Shown: in pieces, positions 1 through 10,306 of the stretch | Layout: each line of letters begins with the position of its first letter | How positions within the stretch are numbered: position 1 is the stretch's first letter | Origin: Stenopsyche tienmushanensis | Lineage: Eukaryota > Arthropoda > Insecta > Trichoptera > Stenopsychidae | DNA: 64,000 nucleotides | Assembly: GCA_008973525.1 (NCBI GenBank) | Contig: WACJ01000551.1 | Coordinates: forward strand, 1,054,001-1,118,000 | Direction: 5' to 3' | Position numbers and translations under genes: made by a program | Notes under the pieces: model-generated | Databases searched by the model: none | What the model saw: the letters and a program-made list of their open reading frames with translations, nothing else | Told to the model about the DNA's origin: nothing

Positions 1-644
1 CAGTTTTTATTGTAAAGTTGTATTAACCTCCTCAATATTTGTGGTAAAAACATTTTTCATTCAGTCATACCTACAAGTTTAAAAAATCTTCAAATATTTT
101 ATCCATATCCAATTTAATTTCGTTAAAGTGGCAATTGAATCTTTCAACCTCCTCTGAAGTTACACCATTTTTTTGTAGATGTAACAACATGATAAAACCC
201 TTACCGCCTACCACGAAAAATTGAATGTCCACTAGTAGACGGCAAGGACTAAATTGACTAACACTGCCTTATATATCAGTTGATTATTTGTTAAATTTTA
301 TATTTCTATAAAGAAACTTTGGAGAGTCTTGCCAGAAAGGTTGCTGAGTTTTATTTATCTTTAAAAATTATCCTTTATGAAATTATACACTTAAGCCAAG
401 TTCAAATTATTATAAAAGCCCCAATTTTTGAATTCGTAGACCTTTTATCCAATATTATATGTAATCTTTGTATTGTTGCACAATAGCTGAGGAGTTGATG
501 ATGCCAAACCTGATCAACCTGAATTTGAACTGCCTCGACAATATATTCAATTGTATATCAAAATATAAAGCAAATATTTTAATTTCATATATAAAAACCA
601 CAAGTAACACTAATTACACACTAAAAGATTCTTACTTACTACTA
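1..644. other. AT-rich intergenic DNA, no gene
   Basis: No open frame above background and no recognisable repeat were found. The segment ends at a TA dinucleotide (643-644), which is the target duplication of mariner copy 1. Confidence 0.6.
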
Positions 645-1465
645 GGTTGTCCCATAAGTTTCTTTCGCAAATGAACACAGATCTAATCATAGCCATGGTT
701 GAAGAAAACCCGTGGTATACCGTTTGCGAAATAGCTAACAAGATAGAAATTCCACGAGCATCCGTCCATAATCATCTGATAAAATTGAGCTACATCAATC
801 GTTCAGATGTGAGGCATCCTCATGAACTGACTGACTCAAATAAACTTCAGCGTGTTTCTACATGCGATCTTCTTCTTCAACGACATAATAGCCAACCTTT
901 TTTGAAGAGACTTATCACTGGAGATGAAAGTTGGATACTCTATGAGAATATTCAACGTAAACGGTCTTGGACCAAGGGTACAGAAGATTTAACTGTAGCT
1001 AAACCTGGCCTACATCCAAAAAAAGTTTTGCTATACATTTGGTGGGACTGGAAGAAGGTAGTTTATTATGAGCTACTTCAGCAAGGTGAAACGATCAAAT
1101 CAACAAAGTATTGTTTCCAACTAGACAATCTAAAGGATGCAATTGCCAGAACAGACGAGACGTTGTTTTTCATCACGATAACGCCAGACCTCATGTGTCT
1201 TTGGTCTTCAGAAATAAATTATTATCATTTGACTGGGATGTTTTACCTCATCCTTCACAATCTCCGGATATTAAAATGTACCTTGATCAATATTTTGCCA
1301 ACAAACCTGGAAATTTTGGCAATAAGGCATTATGAGGCTTCCGGAGGGATGGAGAAAGGTAATAAAACAGAATGGATCATATATTGTTCAATAAATTTTG
1401 ATGTAATACAAATGATCGTTTATTTTTTTTTTAATATGAAAACGAAAGAAACTTATGGGACACCC
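645..1465 (+). mobile_element. mariner element, copy 1, internally deleted
   Basis: An 821-bp Tc1/mariner element. The left end, ggttgtcccataagtttctt at 645, is matched in inverse at the right end (1444-1465), and both ends are flanked by TA (643-644 and 1466-1467). That is the standard mariner target duplication. Full-length mariners are about 1.3 kb, so roughly a third is missing. The left inverted repeat runs straight into codons of the middle of the DNA-binding region (NTDLI...VEENP), so the first helix-turn-helix is lost. The identical junction occurs in copy 2 at 45239-46097. It cannot be autonomous, but both ends look usable for cross-mobilisation. Confidence 0.93.
647..1394 (+). pseudogene. 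mariner transposase remnant (broken)
   Basis: Decayed mariner transposase, a cut-and-paste DDD recombinase. In order: the second helix-turn-helix (VEENPWYTVCEIANK, about 672-770), the linker motif HPHELTDSNKLQ, the first catalytic Asp in GDESWI (about 922), then KVLLYIWWDWKKVVYYELL. Near 1145 the frame shifts. The next frame holds the second catalytic Asp in HHDNARPH and the start of the SPD motif. About 29 residues are then deleted up to IKMYLDQYF, which removes the third catalytic Asp (PSD). A further shift leads to the usual C-terminal helix (RLPEGWRKVI) and a native stop at 1392-1394. The N-terminal DNA-binding third is also missing. The element is dead as an enzyme source. Confidence 0.9.
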
Positions 1466-1833
1466 TAATAGATAGTTCTAACTGCACGAAGATCGCAAGA
1501 TCTGAACATGTTTCGGAGTATGGCTCATCCAGCCCACACTACACTATTCATCCATCAGAAGATGCACTATGCACATGCATATGCACTTTGTGACAATAAA
1601 GAACTGATGTACATTTAACAGGCAACGGGTCACGTTCTGTTACGAATAACGGCTGACGGTTTAGTGTTTTAAAAACAATAGCGAAACATCGGTAAATTGT
1701 TTGAACTGGTATTATGGATATATTAAATATGATTTTTCGGAAAAATGAGCATTTTTGTTTAAGAAATGAGGTTCAACTTTTTTTCCTAACGCAACGACAA
1801 AGAAATACTTTTATAGGAATCCTTTGATTAATA
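1466..1833. other. intergenic, no feature seen
   Basis: Unremarkable AT-rich DNA after the mariner target site. No supported frame or repeat was found. Confidence 0.5.
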
Positions 1834-1925
1834 CTAGGGCTTATCGGTTTTGAAAACCCGGTTTTTAGGCAAAAAATGTGATATTCGAAATCCGGTTTTT
1901 TGATCCTGAAAATCCGGTATATATA
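1834..1925 (+). mobile_element. possible hAT-like terminus with CCGGTTTT repeats
   Basis: Begins TAGGGCTTATCGGTTTTG, and the word (C)CGGTTTT preceded by GAAA recurs three times within 90 bp. Short CGGTTTT-type subterminal repeats next to a (T/C)AGGG terminus are common in hAT transposons. No partner end or transposase is visible, so the assignment is tentative. Confidence 0.25.
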
Positions 1926-1982
1926 AATATAAAAATATAAAAAATATAAAATATAAAAAATATAAAAAGAATATAAAAATTA
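1918..1982. repeat. low-complexity ATATAAAAA tract
   Basis: About 65 bp of imperfect iteration of ATATAAAAA / TATAAAAT units. Confidence 0.85.
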
Positions 1983-3571
1983 AATTTCCATTTTTTAAGA
2001 ATTTTGGACGAAAAATATTGAAACGTTCACATGCAGCACGTTTTCTAGTACTCAACGTGATGTTAGTCTAAGCAAGGAAACTTTTTTCTCAGAAGGGTTC
2101 TTAACTAGTTTTATAATTTTTTTTGCAATTAATATATAACTAAATTGTTTTTTAGCTAACAAAGAAACGCTTATGTGAAAATCAATTAAAAATTATAATT
2201 ATGTAGCCATGCACGTTAAATCGATGGTAATATTTTCAAGATCCTTGCCAGTGAATGAATGAAAAAGCATATAGGAGAAAATGTAAAGATTTCTTTTAAT
2301 ATAGCTGAAAATAAGCGCGTTGAATTTAACGATGTAAACTGAAACCCCCGACGTTGTGGGATGTAATTGAATAAACCTCAAAGCCGAGTCCTCGTACCGC
2401 ATCGAGGCGCTTTCCTTCAATATGCGCGAGGCTCCCGAGGAAAAGTGCAGTGGAAAAAATCTCAGAAATTGGGTTAAACGAAATTCATTTTGAGAAATAT
2501 CGTCCCAGGGATACTACTCGATTTTTCCACTATCTATATCTGTCGGATAGCGAGCTTCAATTACGTATTGTGGGGAATAATTTAATTTTTCCGACATACC
2601 GCCGACCTGGAGCGAAATTGAGTTGTCATCGCACGCTTAAGAATTCTCTGCTTGGCAATGGAAAAAAAATACAGCGGCAAACCAGATATTGAATCATATC
2701 TATAGCCGCATTGTAGCATATTGTATTTTTTCCATCTTCTGATTAAAAACGATCAAAATGGATTAAATAAATTCCATCATTATTAAATGAATCTATCTCG
2801 ACAGCTTAGTGTTATTATAAATGGAAGAATTTATTATACAATAAAAATGACGTATGATTGCAATGTAGTTATTGATACTTATTATGACTATTAGTTTATA
2901 ATTGGCAGGTCATATGCCAATGCGAACAGATGAAAGACGGGCGCAATGGCTATAAAAAACTATATGAAGTAGCAAGAAGAATTGCTTAATACTTTTACTA
3001 CTAGAATTTTAAAGAATGTATTCAGAACCGATAGTATTTGTACTAGTTGTATTACATATGTAGCCTTCATCATTAAAAATCGTATTTAAATTCATAGATC
3101 AATCATTATAAATCTGTCATTATAATCTAATGCAAATGATTGTAATAATAGCGAAGAACGATATGGCACGATTGGAAAATATATTTTTCAATATAAACGC
3201 TTAACGCTTATAACGAGTATGCTCAATTTCGTCAAATCAAATATGCTTATTCTTATTTCGATTCAACAAGAGTGAGTTTGATGGTAAATATTAAGGGGGC
3301 GTTTTTTTACCCCTCAAAGTTGGTCATGTTATGGGACCACATAAGGAATGTTCATATTTGTTTTCTCGATAAAATCGGTTCAAAGGTGAAATACTTTAAT
3401 GTTACGTGTATGGAGTGATACATTAACTGACCTGGCTTTTAAGCAAATATGTATGTTGTAAACTTTTGCAGTATGTACGCAAAGCTGCTGTGCATTTTGC
3501 AACTTTGCAAAGTCGAGCTTTTACACCGATACAAACAATCTGCAAACGCCATCAATTTTAATGAAATTTCA
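1983..3571. other. AT-rich intergenic DNA
   Basis: No recognisable gene. A somewhat GC-richer patch at about 2340-2460 has no sustained frame. An ATGCAAAT octamer occurs at 3130-3137, about as often as chance allows in such AT-rich DNA. Confidence 0.5.
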
Positions 3572-3988
3572 AAACAACTTACTTAGTAATACCGTCCCCC
3601 ATATTAATAAGTTAGCCGCGTATAATTGGGTCGATTCAAGGTCGAGCTGGTTGGTTAACGACCCAAACGAAGAGATCGATCCATTCTTTTGAGGACAAAG
3701 GGTGACGAGGTCCATATCGGCCATTATGAGCAAATCATCGGATTTGGATGTGGCACGGCTTTGTTGCTGCTGGATGAGATAATGGACTTCGTCACATTGC
3801 AGCCGTTCGACACAACGCAAAGAGTGTGGAGACAAAAAGGCTTTGGGGGCCTCATTGTATCTGTCGGGCAGAGCCTCGGCGGCCGGGGGGCCTTTCAGAG
3901 GCACCACCGTGTGGAAAAAAGAATCATTACCCTTTTGGCTGTGGCATTCTATTATGCTCCATCCATTATTGTCGATGACAATGGAAGG
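3572..3988 (-). CDS. candidate internal exon of an unidentified gene
   Basis: An open frame of about 139 codons on the minus strand, in an otherwise stop-rich AT landscape. It has many GC-ending codons, unlike the flanks. The translation includes LPDRYNEAPKAFL, SLRCVERLQCDEVHYLIQQQQ and DDLLIMADMDLVTL, a mixed-polarity composition typical of a real protein. A good splice donor (GTAAGT, 3577-3582 on the complement) lies at the 3' side. A possible acceptor (CCACAG) lies just upstream of 3938, giving an exon of about 356 bp (3583-3938). I do not recognise the family. The opposite strand is also open for 116 codons (3689-4039), which weakens the case. It could be a host exon, a transposon-captured fragment or a chance frame. 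Confidence 0.3.
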
Positions 3989-5859
3989 TTAATGCGACTC
4001 GCGAAACTATCTGCTGCAGGGGATCGAAACCACGACTAAACTATTGGCGATCACACTTTTTACTTTTTCAATTCAAGGTTGCTCTAAATGCCTTAAAGTT
4101 CTTAGACTAAGAATTTCAGTATTTTTCAAAATATAGCTGATATGCCCTTAGTATGTAAATTATCGTTTTTATGACGTATTCTTTTCTTTTTTTGTTAAGG
4201 TCTACAACTCAACTATTCCAATACCTCGTATTATGGATTTTCTACAATCGACAACTTAAAAAAGCTTACAATCTAAAACAGCGTTACACGTCTAGAAATA
4301 ACGACTTCCCACTGTCCAGATATTTGTTTCGAACGCTAAGTTTTAGGGTTTGAAATATCGAAAATATTCTATAAAAATTCAAATACAATAAACATGTAGT
4401 CCCATCAATATATCTAAATCCTAAATCAATATCTAAATTATTTTATAGACTGTATCTATCTGCTCGATGTAGTTAGATTTTATCTCAGTTTTGTTTAGCC
4501 TAATCCAAATTAAGAAAACCTAGTTTCAAGTAATCTAATCGAAACCTCACTTTCTTTTGCATAATTCAATTGCAAATTACACCATTACTTTGCTTTACGA
4601 AAAATAAAGCCTCGCACTAAATGGAATTCATTATCGCACAAGACGTCCCAAATTTATTTCTAAAGGCATTAGCTTATTTTTTTTTACTTTAGGAAAAAAG
4701 AAACAAAGATTAGACACCCCATTAATGAGATTAAAACTATTTTTTCTTAATTACTGATTATCAAATATATTTGGATACATTCAAGATCGAATTTATATAT
4801 CTTATAATCACTAATAACAATTCAAAATATATATATGAAGATCATGTTAACTATTTCAAGCAGCGAGTGTTCATCAGAAAGTGAAAACAAGCTCAGGTCA
4901 TTCCAATAAGAATCACATTTTTATAGCATACGGCATCATCTCTTCAAATGCCGTTATACAAGCATTAAGTATTATTTTAAATTATTAATTAAAATATTCG
5001 CAACTTTATAACAAAAAAGATGATTAGGTTAGATGACTCTTCAATTAGTATGTTTCGTTATCAATTGATTAGGTTTACGAGTTTTTAAGATCTGGCAACT
5101 TCCCTTGCGTAGCCGTTACGAGCCGACCCTTCAAAAACCCCGTTGGATCCCCTTTTTTCACTTTATCCCTACACTATATTTTACACTACATAAGAATAGC
5201 TACTACTAAACATCTCGTAGAAGTAATCTTATCTCCTTTACGGAATTCACTTTTTATCTACATCCAAAGGAGCATTTCACAGTGAGAGAAGGAAAAAAAG
5301 GTTTATCACATCTCGCGTAAAGGACGAGTATATTAGTAGTTCGTTACGCTTTATCTCCTCTGCCTGAACATTTTACCTGAACATATTCGAACAATACAGC
5401 TTTTGGGTTTTTTTGGTTCTTCTGGAGCGGACAAAATCGGAGCGTTCTGTCCGATCAAAGCTAGTATGTCAAAGGGACACGTCCGAAGAGAACTTATTGT
5501 TTCAGGGCAAACATTCCCGGAATGGTAACTGCTTAATAGTGAAACAGAATTCGAAGGTTGTCCTTTCTATTAAATGGCTTTAAACAATGAGCATAAATCC
5601 TTACATATCCACTTATTTTAATAAAAACCATTTGCGATATAGATTTTCAGCAATCAATGCTGAAATGAATGGTATTCATTTAGGGGTAGTGATATAAATT
5701 AAATTAATCCGTCTTCATGTTGCGTATCAGCCCCCAACGTCGACAAAGAACAAAGCCGACTAACAACAAAACTCAATTAACTATAAGTTGGAGATAAAAT
5801 TATAATCGCGTTAAACAATTTATCAGATGATGATGGCTTGTCTAATTACAGGGATTATT
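3989..5859. other. AT-rich intergenic DNA
   Basis: No supported gene. About 5080-5560 is of mixed composition with no frame and may be a non-coding conserved patch. The rest is A/T-simple. Confidence 0.5.
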
Positions 5860-6150
5860 GTTGACACACATTCGTTTGGAGCGGCACACAACCCCCCGGC
5901 AGGGGCGCTGCGAGCGCCGCGTAAATGTCACCCCGGGAAGCGAGACACAGGGATGATTAAATAGTAATTTGGTGAATTATGTTACGTCAACAATGTAAAC
6001 AATATGAGAATAGGCGAGAGGTGTAATTCAATAAAAATGCTATTACGTCACGCAAGAGGGAATATGTGACGCTTATAGGGGGACACCACCCCCCCTAACT
6101 AAATCCGACCCGATCCGGCGAAAAGGAGTTAATCTTCAACCGGGGTGGGT
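5860..6150. other. GC-rich island, candidate non-coding element
   Basis: Abrupt GC-rich composition with runs of C and G and a small hairpin: GGCGCT (5904-5909), loop GCG, AGCGCC (5913-5918). It is followed by GTAAATGTCA, a homeodomain-like core. A second C/G-run patch spans 6078-6125. No coding frame crosses it. A cis-regulatory role is inference only. Confidence 0.3.
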
Positions 6151-6968
6151 TTCATATCAAGTAAATCTTTTGGGTCGACGAAAAAAAAATAAACATCCGG
6201 GCTTATTATCTACCGGGGAAAGATTGTACATTTCTAGAAAAATATACAGAGAATAATATCTTAAATTTCGCGCTTTAACAGCATTAAAGAAATAAGGTCC
6301 AAGACAAGAATAAATCAGAACAAAAATAAACACAGTTTCGATTCCATTTTGAAAATAGCCAAAATGTATTTTTGTATACATCGCGAAATATTACATGAAA
6401 GCATTTAGTCTATCGATATTTTATCTTAACTTTCTGCGTGCTAAATTTGTGAAGCATGTTTCATATTAATGAAATTGCCTTTTCATAATATTTAAGTACC
6501 CACAAGCGTTTTTATCGTTAAACATAGAATAAATTTGCTTTAAACGGAATATTTATGATGGAATTTTATTATGCTAAAATATATGTAAAGCTGAGTGATT
6601 TGAATGATATCGCCAATGTAAAATTGCATCAAAATCGGATTACTGGAATATTTTTTCACATTAATAAATTAATTATATAATTTAAAAGCATTTGAGCCAT
6701 ATAGTGTGTGTTTTAATGTATGCGTGTATTTTAACATACGACAAAGAGAAATTAAGTCAAAAGCTTCACTTGTCCTTGATTGTAGAGATTCTGCTGAATT
6801 AACGTTCTACTCCATTTGGAGTTGATCAATTAGTAATGAAAAACGTCACGTAACATTTTCCAAATGCCATCCGTATTCGTTCCATATTAATTATTATTAT
6901 ATATATACAACATGGTAAGATCGTATTAATATAAGCTAAAAATAATGTCATCCATATGTCAGGTAGTT
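6151..6968. other. AT-rich intergenic DNA
   Basis: Nothing recognisable. Short minus-strand frames here have the composition of random AT-rich DNA. Confidence 0.5.
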
Positions 6969-7010
6969 TGAGCAAATTGATATCCATATGTAAGGATATC
7001 AATTTGCTCA
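6969..7010. repeat. perfect 17-bp inverted repeat (hairpin)
   Basis: Left arm TGAGCAAATTGATATCC (6969-6985), 8-nt loop, exact reverse complement at 6994-7010. Two G-T wobbles could extend the stem. It has no mismatch and no flanking target duplication, so a template-switch (snap-back) origin is more likely than a MITE. Confidence 0.9.
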
Positions 7011-7224
7011 GGATTTTGTATTTGTCCATAATATATTTTTATAAATCCAACATTTCGGGATCAAGGATATGATCAAATGAAAATATGAATAATAACGATT
7101 ATTCAGTCAATTTTTTTGCTTGTTTATTTAGCTATTAGGATACATCAATCAATATGAAAAATTAACACTTTCACAGCCTGTAAAATATTGTTTCTGCATC
7201 CGTTAAATAAATAATATAAATAAC

Positions 7225-7700
7225 TTTAAATTCTTGCTGAAAAATCCATGGCCAGAAGTAGTATCTGAAGACAATATTTTACCATCATTAGAAGATGAAT
7301 ACCAAAGAACAATAAACATTTGTCGTGATATTGGTGAAAAAGGTTTTGATGATATTGGATATTCATGAGATCCAGGGAATATTGGATAACTATCGAAATA
7401 TTAAATGAATCTACCACAATTAATGACTCAGAAAGTCATTAATTGTGGTCTTTTTTTTTGAAATTATATAACTGTATTTTAAAAGAGTCGATTCTATTAA
7501 TAATATCTAATATATTGCCTATTAAAATGAGAAACCTTATGGATGCTGACTCTCTTATTTCCTTTATTAAAAGAGTCGATCGAACAAAGCACACCGTCGA
7601 GCAATTAATTTTGAGATGAATTGAAATTGGATGAAATTGAAAAGGAAGTTCTTCAATGATTACATAGTATAAAAAGACATGAACGCTTAAAAATTCCTTG
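7225..7700 (+). pseudogene. decayed transposon-like coding remnant
   Basis: The + strand reads like protein in pieces: NPWPEVVSEDNILPSLEDEY and ICRDIGEKGFDD up to a stop near 7364. After shifts follow EIQGILDNYRNI and LNESTTINDSES, then MRNLMDADSLISFIKRVDRT (from about 7528), and LKLDEIEKEVLQ (about 7625-7660). The acidic, WP-containing tail with an EI..(I/L)L motif resembles C-termini of pogo/Tigger/jerky-type transposases, but I cannot assign it firmly. Stops and frameshifts make it clearly dead. A perfect hairpin (7413-7449) has formed inside it. Confidence 0.4.
7413..7449. repeat. perfect 16-bp inverted repeat (hairpin)
   Basis: ACCACAATTAATGACT (7413-7428), 5-nt loop CAGAA, exact reverse complement 7434-7449. 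The left arm reads in frame as part of the coding remnant (STTINDSE), so the right arm looks like a secondary snap-back copy. Confidence 0.9.
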
Positions 7701-9929
7701 AAATATGAGACACGTTGAATAATTTATCTATCACAGCACGAAGGAGAATGTAATAAGCGACATGACAAAAATTGACTTGACGTATTATATGCACAGCGTT
7801 ATTTCAGTTCAATTGTGTTTATTAGAGTGACAGTATGTCAAGTGCGTGTGTATGTAAAGATTCAAAAAAGAACGATTTGGAAAAAAAAACATCCAATATA
7901 AACTTTCTTACTAAAAAAGAAAAGAAGCAAAAAAAAAAAACACCTTAACACATGATGACAGCTTAAAATCTGTCCTTTCATATGGCAAATTTACATTTTG
8001 AAAAAACAATTTAATTGAGTATGAAAATTTATTTAAGTGTGTGATTACTGAAGAAATGCGTTAGAAAATAAATTAATAGTTTTGGTAAATAGCTGTTTGA
8101 TAAAGAATACAAGCATATAAGTTTATTGTATGCCAATTCCTAAAATTTGGCTATAATTTTGACTTATTTTCAAAAGAATACTCAATAAAAATATTATTAG
8201 GCGATCTTGATTCAGTATGTGGTATTCGTAGATAAATATAATATTAAGTCACAAATTACACAAGTTACTCTAAAAAAACATTTCTTATAAGACGTCCATT
8301 AAAGGTGCAATTCTTTATAGTAACAATATACCAGTGATCATGTTCTTTAAATAATTTGTGGAAAGAAAAGTAGATTATTGGGAGATTTGGGGTAAAAATA
8401 AGGATATGAAACTTTCATTTACGTCGATGATGAAGATTGATACATTCCATAAAAGTATTATAGATATACAAAATCCAATTATATATTAAATATTTATTAG
8501 TTTATTATTATTTATATATTGAATATCTTGGTCTCTTATTATAAAACCTGGACTATTATAATAGATCGGGTTCAAATCCAGATTGTGGAAAAAATTTTCA
8601 TCGTACGAACAAATTCTGGAGATCGAAAATGTGAATATTTCTGATCGATCGTCTCGATCCAGGTTTATCCTAATTTCCTAGATTTTAAAAAGTAAATGCT
8701 GAGGCGATGCATATCGGTTGTGCAGAGACGACCATAAGTGAGTGATTGAATTTGAAGCAATAATTAAATTATTGTTTATATATAATGATAATTTCGCTAC
8801 TCACTCATTGATTCTCTCGGGTATAAATATGATCTAATATTGATTTACTATATGAAAATGGCACAATTTTTTGTTTTAAATAAATCCGATAAAATCTTAT
8901 AAAAACATAAATTTGTTAGTCAAGGGATAAAATTTAATTTAAGTTTGAAATGTGATACAATATGAACCATGACCGATTATTATATATGAAACCTTCTGAC
9001 TGACTTTAAGCAATATTTATTTGATCTGAAGGCCATGACTGGAGTTGCTAACAACATCCTGTTTCATAACAAATTCTACAATCAAAGACTTCTTTGAAAA
9101 TTCTCATCTGAAATTTGAGATTTCAGCGCAATCAAATACAAAGCCTGAGAAATTCAAAAAGACTTGCTTATATAATCAATAAAATATTTCACCAGGACGT
9201 CGAGCGTTCCGTGCTAAGTGATCAACGTGTCTATAAGGTGAAATACAATCTGAGCGGGGAGGTCAGCCATTTATCTCCAGGATGTGAGTAAATAGCTGGA
9301 ATCTGGCTGATGGGATATTAGTATAGATGACTGGCAATGGCTCCTGTGTTTGCACAGTGTTTTTATTGATATTAATCAAACAGTGTTCACTGATTGATAG
9401 GAATGTCAACAGAGGGGTAGAAAATTCGGCTCGGTCTGATGACACAGTGCCGGGGGTGAAAAAAGGGTGGTAAACAAGTTAACGTCACCTTTTTGCCAGC
9501 GGAAATTGAATCATGTCTGTAGTGTCTATCTAAGCCTGCCGATAGAATGTGACACGCTCGCTTTCCAGAGAGACCAACAACTTGTTTTAAGCGATTTTTC
9601 CCAAGGCCCCGCCACGTTTTATGGCAAATTTACATAAAAATATATGGTTCGCGGCTGTAAATTTTGCTATCGGTTGACTTTACGGCTAAGAATTAAATCG
9701 AGTTTCATTTCACGACTTATTTTTATTTTTTACGTACCGTATATACGCACGTAAACATATCACAGCGCCTGGAATACATCAAAACACGACGATCGACTCC
9801 TTTGATATTCGGAGCCATTAATGGATGATGGCATAAAGAACTTCCGGAAGCAGTAAACAGTCGAAACTATAAAGAGGAGATGGTTTTCAGAAGGTGATGC
9901 TGACGAGAAATGAACTCATATTTGGATAC
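7701..9929. other. AT-rich intergenic DNA with a B-box-like word
   Basis: No gene recognised. An exact pol III B-box-type word, GGTTCAAATCC, lies at 8569-8579. The patch 9180-9700 is of mixed composition, with TTTACGGC (9679-9686) and GCGGCTGTAAATTTT, and may be a non-coding element. Confidence 0.45.
8540..8672 (+). repeat. possible tRNA-derived SINE fragment
   Basis: GGTTCAAATCC (8569-8579) followed by AGATTGTGGAAAAAA. A very similar tail, AGACTATGGAAAAAA, follows a B-box-like word at 58039-58050. About 80 bp downstream, CTCGATCCAGGTTTATCCT (8653-8671) nearly repeats at 12393-12411. The T-arm does not pair well, so this is no functional tRNA. A decayed SINE is the best guess. Confidence 0.35.
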
Positions 9930-10306
9930 TTATTAAATTATGGTGCATACTAAAAGCAATCCATCCAAAAAGCTTTTATTAAACCTTGGATTCCTCACCA
10001 ATTGCCGACACAAACAGGGATCAACGACGAAGTTGCTGCACATCGCTTATAACTAGACACATTAACGAGCAATTTCTACACCTGATTATAACTTGTCATG
10101 AAAAATGGATAGTATACGACAATCTTAAAAGAACTAAGCAGTGGCTTTCAACTTTTTATAAAAGAGAAATTGAAACTTTGCTTGAAAGATGGCAAAGAGT
10201 CGTTAATAATAATGGAAATTATATAATTGATTGAATGATTAAAATAAAATCGTGAAATTTTTTTTTCGTTTCAATTCGAAATAATTGATTACTTATGGGG
10301 TCCCCC
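9930..10306 (+). mobile_element. mariner fragment with 3' end, mellifera-like
   Basis: Transposase pieces in shifting frames: WIPHQL (about 9988), CTSLITRHINEQFLH, then ITCHEKWIVYDNLKRTKQWL. The first catalytic Asp of the normal TCDEKW box is His here. A large internal deletion then joins directly to the C-terminal ERWQRVVNNNGNYIID and a stop at about 10234, so the second and third catalytic Asp are gone. The 3' inverted repeat, ending acttatggggtcccc, stops at 10306 with TA at 10307-10308. No matching left end was found, so the start is approximate. Confidence 0.8.

Noticed and set aside
3689..4039. 116-codon + strand frame overlapping the exon candidate
   Set aside because: It is the complement of the better-looking minus frame. 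Its translation lacks a domain, and no splice or promoter signal favours it.
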